Part shown: piece by piece, positions 45,644 through 55,087 of the stretch
Numbering within the stretch: the stretch's first letter is position 1
Layout of the letters: every line of letters begins with the position of its first letter
Assembly: GCF_005843925.1 (NCBI RefSeq)
Contig: NZ_VCBC01000011.1
Location: 1 to 64,000 of the forward strand
Length of the DNA: 64,000 nucleotides
Direction of reading: 5' to 3'
Source: Thalassotalea litorea
GTDB lineage: Bacteria; Pseudomonadota; Gammaproteobacteria; Enterobacterales; Alteromonadaceae
The notes under the pieces: model-generated
Databases searched by the model: none
Told to the model about the DNA's origin: nothing
Seen by the model: the letters and a program-made list of their open reading frames with translations, nothing else
Program-made: the position numbers and the translations under genes

Positions 45644-45778
45644 AGTGTCGCAACTATTGGTAATAATGGTTACTCCCGCAACCCGCATTTACATATTGCT
45701 GCCTGGCAAAATGAAACACCCATACAGATTCGCTTTGATCAAAAAACGATTGATTCGCAAGGGCGTAATAACAACTAG
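45644..45778 (+). pseudogene. M23 metallopeptidase C-terminal remnant
   Basis: This frame begins after a stop at 45641-45643, has no start codon, and encodes about 44 residues: VATIGNNGYSRNPHLHIAAW... The IGNxGYSRxPHLH block is the end of LytM/M23 peptidases (usual form VGNTGxSTGPHLHFE), including the second zinc His pair. The rest of the domain is missing upstream, where the 23-bp palindrome sits. It is a decayed fragment, not a functional gene. The other bases of 45488-45909 show no gene. Confidence 0.6.
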
Positions 45779-45909
45779 TTTTGATATTTGTCTGGGCAGT
45801 TGGAATATTACTAGATAGAATCTTTAGCTTCTTAATTAGCTATATCTTTCAATGGATTATGCAAGGCCAAATGAAAATGATTTACTGTCAGATAAACAAA
45901 GCTATTAGA

Positions 45910-46770
45910 ATGAAATTCAGTTCAATCCAGTCGACTATTTTATGTTTGCTACTCTGTTCTGGATACCTTCAGGCTAAAGCCTCTGAGAGTACTCACTTTG
46001 AAATTCAGCGAAGTTCCGTTATTACATTGCAGTCTAAGGTACTAGACAGAAGTTACGATATCTATGTGAAACTTCCCTATGATTATCATTTGCAAGCAAG
46101 CGAATCTAAAACCTATCCGGTACTTTACCTCAATGATGGGCCTTACACCTTTAAAGTCGCTGCCGGTGTTACTCATCTGCGGCCAATGGATAAGGTGATA
46201 GTGGTCGGAATTTCATTTGCCCATGGCGAGAACGGCCAATTTAGCAGAGTCAGAGATTTAACCCCAGTTGTTGATACGAGCTGGAAAAAATATCAGACCG
46301 GAGGCGCGCCTCAATACTTATCGTTTATTGAGAAAGAGGTTTTCTCGTTTATCGAACAAAACTATCGAGCAAACCCGCGGCAACGGATTTTGGCAGGACA
46401 GTCTCTGGGCGGCTCGTTCGGCGCTTGGGTATTGCTGACTCGGCCGGAGTTATTTTCGCAATATATCCTTACCAGTCCGTCATTATGGTTCAAGCAAGAT
46501 TGGATTTTCGATCTGGAGCAAGATTACGCCGACAACAATAATTTACTAAAGGCCAATGTTTATATGGCAACAGGTGCATTAGAAACCCTACAGCAAGGGG
46601 GGTCGGAAGATATGGTAGGTGGCCATCGTAAATTTACCGAACGACTTCGAGCACGAAACTATCAGGGGTTAATATTTTCAGAAGAAATTATTGAAGGTAC
46701 AGATCATTATTCAACATTCCCTGTTGGTTTAACAAAAGGGTTAATGTTCGTTTATCAGCATATTCAATAA
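45910..46770 (+). CDS. Secreted alpha/beta hydrolase (putative esterase)
   Basis: The 286-residue protein has a signal peptide (MKFSSIQSTILCLLLCSGYLQAKA). The alpha/beta hydrolase fold belongs to the esterase D/IroE-like group: YDIYVKLPYDY start, oxyanion region LYLNDGPYTF, nucleophile Ser in LAGQSLGGSFGAW, and a C-terminal His in EGTDHYSTFP. Such proteins act on S-formylglutathione, siderophore or feruloyl esters; the substrate here is unknown. ATG 45910 is preferred over earlier in-frame codons because the signal peptide begins there. Confidence 0.8.
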   Translation: MKFSSIQSTILCLLLCSGYLQAKASESTHFEIQRSSVITLQSKVLDRSYDIYVKLPYDYHLQASESKTYPVLYLNDGPYTFKVAAGVTHLRPMDKVIVVGISFAHGENGQFSRVRDLTPVVDTSWKKYQTGGAPQYLSFIEKEVFSFIEQNYRANPRQRILAGQSLGGSFGAWVLLTRPELFSQYILTSPSLWFKQDWIFDLEQDYADNNNLLKANVYMATGALETLQQGGSEDMVGGHRKFTERLRARNYQGLIFSEEIIEGTDHYSTFPVGLTKGLMFVYQHIQ

Positions 46771-46993
46771 TGTCGCATTACAACAACCCTTGATTGTGTC
46801 CACGAAAATGACTGAGCCGACTAAACAGACATTCAGTATCAGGGAATGATTCAACATTAAGTCGACTTTTCTGAACTCTACACACTGAATTCTTGGCGAG
46901 AGTTTCAACTCCCGCTGTTCATGTACTTGACGGATTATGCTATAACTCTCACTACTATAAAGTACGCTATTTATCTTGATTTTCGAGTAACCT

Positions 46994-49588
46994 TTGAACC
47001 CTGATTCTCGCCCAAATGATTCAACAGAATTGCCGATAGATTCGATCAAACAGGATTTTATCGGGGCCCTTAAAAGCCACAATACCATTTTATTAAGTGC
47101 GCCTCCCGGTGCCGGTAAATCGACCCAGTTACCGTTATGGTTATTACAAAACGATGCGAATGAGCTTGCTCATATAGATGGCACCATCATTATGCTGCAA
47201 CCTCGTCGTTTGGCAGCAAAATCTGTCGCCATGCGTCTGGCAAAACAGTTAGGTGAATCGATAGGGGAAACTGTTGGCTATCGAATTCGTAATGAATCCA
47301 AGGTTGGAAAAAGCACGAGACTTCAAGTGGTTACCGAAGGTATTTTGGCAAGAATGTTACAGCATGATCCTGAGCTCGAAGGGATCGGAATGGTGATATT
47401 CGATGAATTTCATGAACGAAATTTACATGCGGATTTGGCGTTTGCATTGACTCGTGATAGCCAACAGGCGCTGCGTGAAGACTTGGTTATGTTGATGATG
47501 TCGGCAACCATAGATCTGCAAGAGTTACAACAGGCATTACCTGATGCCATTAGCTTAAGCAGTCCCGGCAGAAGCTTTCCTGTAGACATACATTATCAGC
47601 CGGCGAAACCAGGAACCGATTATCGTCAACACGCATTGAGTGTTACCAAACAAGCATTGATAAATGAGCCTGGCTCTATGTTAATGTTTCTCCCTGGCGC
47701 TGGAGACATCCGATTTATGCAGTCTCATCTTGAAGAATTTATCATCCAACAAAAGATGACAGGGCTCGAGGTTTTACCCTTATTTGGTGATTTAACCATG
47801 CAGGCCCAGCAGCATGCGATTCGTCCAGCAGGTAATGGCCACAGAAAAATTGTTTTGGCCACCAACATCGCGGAAACTTCCATAACCATTGATGGCATTG
47901 AAGTGGTGATTGATTCTGGCTTAGCGAATATGGCGAGTTTTAATCAAGACACATTGACCAATGAATTAAGGCGTCAGCCAATCGCCCAGTCTTCAGCCAT
48001 TCAACGAAGTGGACGAGCGGGAAGAACCGGTCCAGGAAGAGCGATTAGACTGTACGCAAAAGAAGAGTTTGTGCGCCGCCAAGAACAGGGGCAGCCAGAT
48101 ATCTTGCAATTGGATTTGTTGCCTGCAACGATGGAAATTGCCGCCTGGGGGGCCAGTCAATTTTCGCAATTACCGTTTTTAGACTGCCCGGATGTTGTGA
48201 CTGAAAATCGCAATTGGCAGAGTTTACTACAACTTGGTGTCGTCAATGACAAACGTCAACTGACGGCGCATGGTAAGGCAGTCAGCAAGTTTGCCGCCCA
48301 TCCACGGTTTGCACATATGCTAATTCGTGCCCAGCACGTAGAAAACAACGATAACATCCATTGCCTTACCTCGTTGGCCTGCATAGTGGCGGCTTTGCTC
48401 GAAGAAAAAGATTTATATCGATTTAATCCAGAGTTTCACGAAAGCGATATCGCCTTGCGTATCCATTTATTGTTAGCAAATAGCCGTGGCGAAAAGTATC
48501 AAAACAAAGCCCTAATACAGCGAATTTTAAGTCAGGCCAAGCAATTGGCCAGACAGCTTAGCTTATCGTCGCTAGTCGTATCAGAACGACAACTTCCGTT
48601 TGATTATCTCGGGCTGTTAGTCGCATTTGCCTATCCAGAACGCATCGCCGGTAAAAGAATAAGTGGACAGGGGTACTTGTGTGCCAATGGAAAAGGTGCG
48701 CAACTTCATGCCCAGGACAGGTTTGCCGGTGAAGAGTTTCTCGCGATCGCAAATCTGCATGGTAAGGCGCTGCAAATTCGCCTCGGTGCGAGCATCCCCA
48801 AAGCGCAAATTGAGCGTTATTTTGGCTCGTTAATTACCAATAAAACCCAGCTGAATTTTGATGAGAAACGACAAAAAATTAGCGGTGAACGATTACGTTG
48901 CCTGGATAATTTAGTGCTCGAACGAAGTGCAGCACCGGACTTAATCAATGCGCAAACCCTGATTGAAATGTGGTGTGACTTCATTGAAAAGAAGGGGATT
49001 GAAGTATTGAACTGGTCACAACCTGTGACTGAATTACTATCCCGTGGTCGTTGGCTTGCGCATCAGCACAGCAAAAGTGAGGGAACGCAGTTTCCAGATT
49101 GGAGTGAGGACGTGCTTATTGCGCAACTACGCGAGTGGTTGGCTCCTTATCTGCACGATATTGTTAGTTTAAAACAACTGCAAGCGCTTAATTTTAAGGA
49201 AATTCTTAATAATAGCTTAAGTTATGAACAACAAAGCTGCTTGCAGGAATGGGCGCCGCAATATTATAGTAGTCCCACGGGTAATCGACGCCGTTTACAT
49301 TATACCATTGACCAGCCCCCAAAAGTGTCATTGCCCATGCAGGAAGTCTATGGACTTTCCGCATCTCCAACTGTCGCCAACGGTCGTGTTGCCGTGACAC
49401 TGGAATTATTATCTCCCGCGGGTCGCCCAATTCAGGTGACACAGGATCTTGCTGGCTTCTGGCAAGGAAGCTACCGTGAAGTACAAAAAGAAATGAAAGG
49501 CCGATATCCGAAACATTTTTGGCCAGACGACCCTCAGAATGCCAGGGCAACCACTAAAACTAAGAAACGAATGCAAGATGAACGCTAA
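46994..49588 (+). CDS. hrpB: ATP-dependent RNA helicase HrpB
   Basis: This is a DEAH-type helicase, 864 residues. Walker A is APPGAGKST and the DEAH box appears as DEFHERNL (DEFH); motif III MSATID, motif V LATNIAETSITIDG and motif VI QRSGRAGRTGPG follow, with the HrpB-specific C-terminal region (VYGLSASPTVANGRVAVTLELLSPAGRPIQVT). The only plausible start is TTG 46994, with GAGTAA a few bases upstream. mrcB starts 11 bases before its end. Confidence 0.94.
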   Translation: MNPDSRPNDSTELPIDSIKQDFIGALKSHNTILLSAPPGAGKSTQLPLWLLQNDANELAHIDGTIIMLQPRRLAAKSVAMRLAKQLGESIGETVGYRIRNESKVGKSTRLQVVTEGILARMLQHDPELEGIGMVIFDEFHERNLHADLAFALTRDSQQALREDLVMLMMSATIDLQELQQALPDAISLSSPGRSFPVDIHYQPAKPGTDYRQHALSVTKQALINEPGSMLMFLPGAGDIRFMQSHLEEFIIQQKMTGLEVLPLFGDLTMQAQQHAIRPAGNGHRKIVLATNIAETSITIDGIEVVIDSGLANMASFNQDTLTNELRRQPIAQSSAIQRSGRAGRTGPGRAIRLYAKEEFVRRQEQGQPDILQLDLLPATMEIAAWGASQFSQLPFLDCPDVVTENRNWQSLLQLGVVNDKRQLTAHGKAVSKFAAHPRFAHMLIRAQHVENNDNIHCLTSLACIVAALLEEKDLYRFNPEFHESDIALRIHLLLANSRGEKYQNKALIQRILSQAKQLARQLSLSSLVVSERQLPFDYLGLLVAFAYPERIAGKRISGQGYLCANGKGAQLHAQDRFAGEEFLAIANLHGKALQIRLGASIPKAQIERYFGSLITNKTQLNFDEKRQKISGERLRCLDNLVLERSAAPDLINAQTLIEMWCDFIEKKGIEVLNWSQPVTELLSRGRWLAHQHSKSEGTQFPDWSEDVLIAQLREWLAPYLHDIVSLKQLQALNFKEILNNSLSYEQQSCLQEWAPQYYSSPTGNRRRLHYTIDQPPKVSLPMQEVYGLSASPTVANGRVAVTLELLSPAGRPIQVTQDLAGFWQGSYREVQKEMKGRYPKHFWPDDPQNARATTKTKKRMQDER

Positions 49589-51950
49589 AACTAAGGCAAA
49601 AAACAATAAGAAAAATACCAGTAAAGCGAAAAGCCAGGCAGAGCCAAAGACGCATGGTAAGACGCTTACTCGATATTTAATGACGACCGGCCTTAAGCTG
49701 GCTTTTGTGGTACTCATTGTTTTCGTTTTTTACGGGATCTATCTCGATGGGAAAGTTCGTCATAAATTTGAGGGGCAACGCTGGCAGGTGCCGGCTCAGG
49801 TTTATGGCGCGGTACCCACATTGACATTAGAGCAAAGTGTGAATTTCGATAATATCGAATTGCAGTTGCTACAACTGAACTATTCTCGCGTTTCCCGCGT
49901 CGACGAGCCAGGCGAATTCACCCGTAAAGGTCCCCGCCTAATTATTTATCGCCGCGAATTTGACTTTGGCTTGGGACTGGAAGCAGCGGCGAAAATCGAA
50001 ATAGAACAAAAAGCCGGCGAAGTTTATCGCCTGTCTTTTAATGATCACGAAACCTATAAAATTCAACTCGAACCGATTCTTCTTGAGCGAATTTTATCGT
50101 CCCAGGGGGAAGATCGAGTATTTGTGCCGTTAGAGCAAATCCCTCAGTCGATGGTGGAAACCTTACTATTTGTCGAAGATAAAGATTTTTACCACCATCA
50201 CGGCCTATCGTTTACAGGGATTGCCCGAGCGTTTTGGCAAAACCTAAAAGCCGGAGCAAGAGTTCAAGGTGGCAGTACCTTAACCCAACAGCTTGCTAAA
50301 AATATGTACCTGAATCGGGCAAAAACACTGTGGCGTAAAATCAACGAAGCGCTAATTGCCGTCATACTTGAACTGCGTTATTCCAAAGATCAAATTCTCG
50401 AAGCTTATGTCAATGAAGTCTACCTTGGTCAGCACTATGGCAATGGCATCTATGGTATGGGTCTGGCTGCAAATTTTTACTTCGGTAAACCGCTATCATT
50501 ACTGACGGAAGAACAAGTGGCGTTATTGGTTGGGATCGTAAAAGGGCCTTCCTATTACGACCCATGGAAGCACCCAGAGCGCGCTTTGGAAAGACGGGAT
50601 TTAGTTCTCAGAGTGATGTTTGAAAACCATCTGTTAGATAGAGAAACCTATCAGCAAGGTATTGAATCATCCCTCGATATTCGTCCTAACCGGCGTTTTG
50701 CACAGCGCAGCTTTCCGGCATACAGTCAACAAGTTCGTCGCGAGTTGAAGCAATTTGGTGCGACCCAAGCGTTACAATCAGGGCTGAGAATTTTTACTGG
50801 GTTTGACTTTGTCAAACAGCTCAACGCCGAACGGACGGTGCTTAATCAGTTGGACGTCCTGGAGCAACGTCAAGGAGTTGATGATTTGCAAGTGTCGATG
50901 ATCATCACCAACGTATCCGATGCTTCAATCGCCGCGATCGTCGGCGATCGCAATGTAAAATATTCCGGCTTTAATCGTGCCTTGGATGCCAAACGGCCTA
51001 TTGGTTCACTCATTAAACCTGCGGTTTATGTTTCAGCACTGGAACGTTTTGAACAATACAATTTGGCCACACCATTAGCGGATGAACCTCTGACTTTACA
51101 AAATGAACAAGGCCAGGTTTGGCAACCAAAAAATTACGATGGTAAATACCGACAAAAAGTCAGCTTAATACAGGGGCTGACGCAATCATTAAATATTCCT
51201 ACCGTAAATCTGGGGATGACGCTTGGTTTAGATAGCGTAGCAGACACATTGAATGCGCTTGGATACGAAGCATCGGTACCAAGGAATCCGAGCACGTTAC
51301 TGGGTTCGATTAGCATGTCTCCTTTGCAGGTGAGTCAATGGTATTCCACCATCGCCAATAACGGTATGTACAATAAATCCCGGGCAATCACCGCAATATA
51401 TACCGGTGGTGGCAAGGTTGTCTGGCAGCAATCCCAGGTTGCAGATCAACGATTGTCACTGCAGGGGGCTTATTTAATTGATTATGCACTCAAAAATGTC
51501 GCCAAAGAAGGCACTGCTAAACGATTGGGCTGGCAATTTCCTAAACTGGCTTTAGCCGGTAAAACCGGCACCAGTAATGACCTGCGTGACTCCTGGTTTG
51601 TCGGTTATGATCAGGGGACTTTAGTGACCACCTGGATTGGCCGTGATGACAATAAGTCGATGGGGCTGACGGGAAGCTCTGGGGCGTTAACATTATACAG
51701 TGAGTTTATTGCCGCCCAAGGCGGAGAAAGTCGCTTTGATCTGTTACCTGAAGGGGTGGAAATGACCAACTTTGAGTTAGCGACGGGTAACGCGGTGACG
51801 AACGAATGCATGGCAATGGTTCGCTATCCCGCGGTCAGGGACGGATTATTCCACAGTAAGAAGTGTTTACAGCCAAAACCTAAGAAAAAATCCTGGTTTG
51901 AACGCTTATTCGGGGGCTCTTCTGACACGTCAACGGGCGGTGGTAACTAG
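49578..51950 (+). CDS. mrcB: Penicillin-binding protein 1B
   Basis: This bifunctional peptidoglycan synthase has 790 residues from ATG 49578, inside the end of hrpB. A Lys-rich cytoplasmic tail and one membrane helix (about 40-60) lead to a UB2H domain (YRREFDFGLGLEAAAKI; the LpoB contact in E. coli), then GT51 with catalytic E200 in VEDKDFYHHHG and GGSTLTQQLAKN, then the transpeptidase with S477 in GSLIKP, an SLN motif and K662 in AGKTGTSND. All active-site motifs are intact. The hrpB-mrcB order is conserved in related genera. Confidence 0.95.
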   Translation: MNAKTKAKNNKKNTSKAKSQAEPKTHGKTLTRYLMTTGLKLAFVVLIVFVFYGIYLDGKVRHKFEGQRWQVPAQVYGAVPTLTLEQSVNFDNIELQLLQLNYSRVSRVDEPGEFTRKGPRLIIYRREFDFGLGLEAAAKIEIEQKAGEVYRLSFNDHETYKIQLEPILLERILSSQGEDRVFVPLEQIPQSMVETLLFVEDKDFYHHHGLSFTGIARAFWQNLKAGARVQGGSTLTQQLAKNMYLNRAKTLWRKINEALIAVILELRYSKDQILEAYVNEVYLGQHYGNGIYGMGLAANFYFGKPLSLLTEEQVALLVGIVKGPSYYDPWKHPERALERRDLVLRVMFENHLLDRETYQQGIESSLDIRPNRRFAQRSFPAYSQQVRRELKQFGATQALQSGLRIFTGFDFVKQLNAERTVLNQLDVLEQRQGVDDLQVSMIITNVSDASIAAIVGDRNVKYSGFNRALDAKRPIGSLIKPAVYVSALERFEQYNLATPLADEPLTLQNEQGQVWQPKNYDGKYRQKVSLIQGLTQSLNIPTVNLGMTLGLDSVADTLNALGYEASVPRNPSTLLGSISMSPLQVSQWYSTIANNGMYNKSRAITAIYTGGGKVVWQQSQVADQRLSLQGAYLIDYALKNVAKEGTAKRLGWQFPKLALAGKTGTSNDLRDSWFVGYDQGTLVTTWIGRDDNKSMGLTGSSGALTLYSEFIAAQGGESRFDLLPEGVEMTNFELATGNAVTNECMAMVRYPAVRDGLFHSKKCLQPKPKKKSWFERLFGGSSDTSTGGGN

Positions 51951-52942
51951 TAAACCAATTCGTTATCACAAGGTTGGCCATCGAGGAGCAACTGAATATT
52001 ATCCAAAGTCGTGCGGGCGATTGTAATCAGTGCTTCTTCGGTGAAAAATCCCTGATGGCCGGTGATCAATACGTTTGGAAAGGTCAATAAACGGGTAAAA
52101 ACGTCATCTTGGATAATATCGGCCGAAAGGTCTTCAAAAAATAGCTCGCTTTCCAGTTCGTACACATCCATACCTAAAAATCCGATATGGCGGGTTTTTA
52201 AACCTTTGATTATGGCTTCACTATCAATTAGCCCGCCACGGGAGGTATTTATGATTACCACGCCAGACTTCATTTGCGCAATCGAAGAGCGATTAATAAT
52301 ATGTCGCGTGTTTGGTGTCAGGGGGCAATGCAAGGTAATAATATCGGCACGGGAAAATATGTCATCTTGATCAACGAATTCGATTTCTAGGGCTTTTGCT
52401 TCCGCACTCGGTGCAGGGTCATGACAAATCACGGTGCAGCCAAATCCCAGGAGAATTTTTATCGTGGCCTGGCCGATTTTTCCACAACCAATAACACCAA
52501 CGGTTTTCCCATGGAGGTTAAACCCCATCAATCCATCGAGCGCGAAGTTGTTTTCTCTGACGCGAAGATAGGCTTTATGAAATTTACGACTTAAGGTCAG
52601 TAATAGCCCTATCGTGTGCTCGGCGACAGCTTCTGGCGAATATTCCGGGACGCGGCAAATCTTGATGTCCAGTGACTTCGCAGCTTTTAAATCAAGATTG
52701 TTAAACCCTGCACATCGCAACGCAATGACCCTTACGCCAAACCTATCTAATTGCTTCAGAACCTGTTGGTCAATAACATCGTTCACAAATACACATATGG
52801 CGTCATAGCCCTGCGCTAACTCTGCGGTTTGGTAGGTGAGCCTACTTTCAAAATAATGTAATGCCAGAGCATTGTTCTGATTAAATTGATCGAGAAATTG
52901 TTGGTCATATTTTTTGCTGGAGAAAATTGCGACTTTGTACAT
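51947..52942 (-). CDS. ldhA: D-lactate dehydrogenase (fermentative)
   Basis: It reduces pyruvate to D-lactate with NADH. The 331-residue D-isomer-specific 2-hydroxyacid dehydrogenase has NAD site GVIGCGKIGQAT, ALRCAGFNN, catalytic Arg in VIINTSRGGLIDSEA, Glu in MDVYELESELFFED and His in LITGHQGFFTEEA. It aligns over its whole length with E. coli LdhA. ATG 52942 has AAGG just upstream; a GTG two codons before is possible. It converges on mrcB with a 4-base overlap. Confidence 0.93.
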   Translation of the reverse strand: MYKVAIFSSKKYDQQFLDQFNQNNALALHYFESRLTYQTAELAQGYDAICVFVNDVIDQQVLKQLDRFGVRVIALRCAGFNNLDLKAAKSLDIKICRVPEYSPEAVAEHTIGLLLTLSRKFHKAYLRVRENNFALDGLMGFNLHGKTVGVIGCGKIGQATIKILLGFGCTVICHDPAPSAEAKALEIEFVDQDDIFSRADIITLHCPLTPNTRHIINRSSIAQMKSGVVIINTSRGGLIDSEAIIKGLKTRHIGFLGMDVYELESELFFEDLSADIIQDDVFTRLLTFPNVLITGHQGFFTEEALITIARTTLDNIQLLLDGQPCDNELVY

Positions 52943-53138
52943 TGGCACCTTCTTAGCGTTATCTGTTTAACTATTTGATTTTATGACAATAGAATCTAAT
53001 CTTAAAGCTGAGTTATCAGTATCTGCTTTATATTTTTCTTATGTGATTTATTCATATGCCATAGAGATAGCACTTAAATATGACGATAGCGTAAAGGATT
53101 TTAAACGCAAAAAATTATTACTTAACAAGGAAGTGGAA

Positions 53139-54020
53139 ATGGAAATCAATGTTAGTGTCATTGTTCCTTTTTATTCAAGGAGCGAGCTGTTTCTAAAAGT
53201 ACTGCAATCAGTATTTACACAATCGGCTCAACCGCAGGAAATTATATTACTCGAAGGTATATTTGAGCACCCCGAATTTGAATCAATTCACGTCTGTAAA
53301 AAACAAACGAATATTACCTACCTTGACGCCCAACTGAGTCTCGAAGAAGCTCGCCAAAAAGGTGCTGAGCTGGCCTCGGGTAAATATATTACTTTTCTTG
53401 AGCCAAATGAATTATGGATGGTAGATAAATTAAAAGATCAATATGAATTTATGGAATCCCACCCTTATGCTGGAGCAGTTTATGGCGGCTGTTGTAGTCT
53501 TGATGACTTTCTTTATAAAAGTAAACCTGAGCTTTTGCAAGCGAATGATATTTTGTTTAAAGAAAAGAAACAATTGACAAGTGTCATGTTAAAAACAGCA
53601 ACATATCGACATATCACGGGAGTAGATTTAGCTATTCCCAAATTGGCTTCCTGGGATTTATGTATACAACTGGCTGAAAGTGGTTACGAACAGCATTGTT
53701 TGCGGCATATCAGCGTTCCGTTAGTCACTGAAGATGAAAGTGAGCGTGATAACTGTTCGCATTTATTTTGGCACGAACACCGCGAGGTGTTAAAAAAACA
53801 TAAACAGCTCATTCAGAAACAACTTGGGAATTATGGATATTATTTTCTTTGGTATCGGTATCTGTTCATTGCAGGAACGCTTCGCGGAAATCTATCGGGC
53901 AGGGCAATCATGATTTATGCGTACATGATGAAGATTTTAAGTAGGACTACTTTACTTTTTGATTTTGAAGCAAACAGCGTCACTAATGATAACCTTATTG
54001 ATAAAAGGCGTCTTCACTAG
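53139..54020 (+). CDS. Family-2 glycosyltransferase-like protein lacking catalytic motifs
   Basis: The 293-residue GT-A-fold protein starts at ATG 53139 with AAGGAAG upstream; a longer frame from 52983 adds 52 AT-rich, non-family residues. It aligns with the next gene along its length, but the catalytic landmarks are changed: IIIVND becomes IILLEG, the DxD block FIDSDDIW becomes FLEPNELW, and the base region NTEDWEF becomes LASWDLC. It is therefore a probable non-catalytic paralogue, perhaps a partner of the active enzyme or a gene in decay. Confidence 0.7.
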   Translation: MEINVSVIVPFYSRSELFLKVLQSVFTQSAQPQEIILLEGIFEHPEFESIHVCKKQTNITYLDAQLSLEEARQKGAELASGKYITFLEPNELWMVDKLKDQYEFMESHPYAGAVYGGCCSLDDFLYKSKPELLQANDILFKEKKQLTSVMLKTATYRHITGVDLAIPKLASWDLCIQLAESGYEQHCLRHISVPLVTEDESERDNCSHLFWHEHREVLKKHKQLIQKQLGNYGYYFLWYRYLFIAGTLRGNLSGRAIMIYAYMMKILSRTTLLFDFEANSVTNDNLIDKRRLH

Positions 54021-54167
54021 GAAATGCCCACCGTTCGGTTTTATTAGATATTTTTAATCGCAATGAACCCGGCAATTCTGACTTCGAGTTATAAGGCCCA
54101 TTGGTGTGGTCCCGCCTATGTTTTAGGGACTATAAAAGGATATTAATAATAATTTAAAGGAGGCCAA

Positions 54168-55037
54168 GTGGCCATTAACGTTAGCGTAATTATTCCGTTC
54201 TACCAACGTCAGGCGGTATTTTGTCAAACGATTGAATCCGTGCTTAAACAGACCGAGAAACCTAGTGAAATCATCATTGTTAATGATGCCTCTGGCGGCG
54301 ACTCGTCTGAATTTTTAAGTCAATTTTCGAAAGTCGCGACTATCATAGAGTTACCCAAAAATGTTGGAGTTTCCATGGCGCGCAATATTGGTGCAAACAT
54401 GGCCAAAAGTAAGTATCTGGCATTTATTGATAGTGATGATATCTGGGAACCCGAGAAGCTCGCAATTCAATACGCTTATCTTGAAGATAATTCTAGTGTT
54501 GATTTGGTTCATACCGGTTGTAAGATGTTTGGCGAATTTGGGCAAGGCGCTGTTTACAATAACAAACCATTAAATTTAACTTGTAAAGATATTTGTTTTA
54601 AAGCTCATGTGATGTTTCAGTCAGTGATGATGAAAACGTCGTCTTTTCGCCGCGTAGGTGGGTTTGACCCGAGCATGCGGAATACAGAAGATTGGGAGTT
54701 TTCATTGCGGTTGGCTATCGGTGGCTGTACCCAGCACTTTATTGCAACCCCTTTGGTTGGGATTCGGCGCGATTTAAATGATCACCTTTCCGGTAACTGG
54801 ATAGGGTATTTAAAAGGCCATCTTAAGGTTATGTCTAAACATAAAAGCTTGATGCAACGTCACCTTGGTTTATATCACTATTACGAGAAGTTACTAACCT
54901 ATATTCAGGTCGCTGGCTATCGACAGAAGCGGGTATTAGGAAAAGTATTAATTGCCACAGCCTTAACGTTAAAGGCCTTCAATAAGCTATCGTTGTTAAT
55001 TGAGCGGGAGAATGAAGATTCGCTCTACCAAAAATAA
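54168..55037 (+). CDS. Family-2 glycosyltransferase
   Basis: The 289-residue GT2 enzyme starts at GTG 54168 behind the strong site AAAGGAGG. NVSVIIPFYQRQ, the nucleotide-binding Asp in IIIVNDAS, GVSMARNIGA, the DxD motif in FIDSDDIWEP and the catalytic-base region NTEDWEFSLRLA are all intact. It transfers a sugar to a glycan or lipid acceptor not known here. It is a tandem paralogue of the preceding gene (147 bases apart). No polysaccharide cluster is adjacent. Confidence 0.85.
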   Translation: MAINVSVIIPFYQRQAVFCQTIESVLKQTEKPSEIIIVNDASGGDSSEFLSQFSKVATIIELPKNVGVSMARNIGANMAKSKYLAFIDSDDIWEPEKLAIQYAYLEDNSSVDLVHTGCKMFGEFGQGAVYNNKPLNLTCKDICFKAHVMFQSVMMKTSSFRRVGGFDPSMRNTEDWEFSLRLAIGGCTQHFIATPLVGIRRDLNDHLSGNWIGYLKGHLKVMSKHKSLMQRHLGLYHYYEKLLTYIQVAGYRQKRVLGKVLIATALTLKAFNKLSLLIERENEDSLYQK

Positions 55038-55087
55038 AATAGTCGGACAATTTAACGCCACCACCCAGATGGAGGTGGCGTCATGCC

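Noticed and set aside
46741..47088. Minus-strand frame over the hrpB start
   Set aside because: No family resemblance or ribosome binding site; it mostly mirrors the 5' end of hrpB and the esterase end.
52983..53138. N-terminal extension of the first glycosyltransferase
   Set aside because: The extra 52 residues are AT-rich and not family-like, while ATG 53139 has a clear AAGGAAG site at the domain start.
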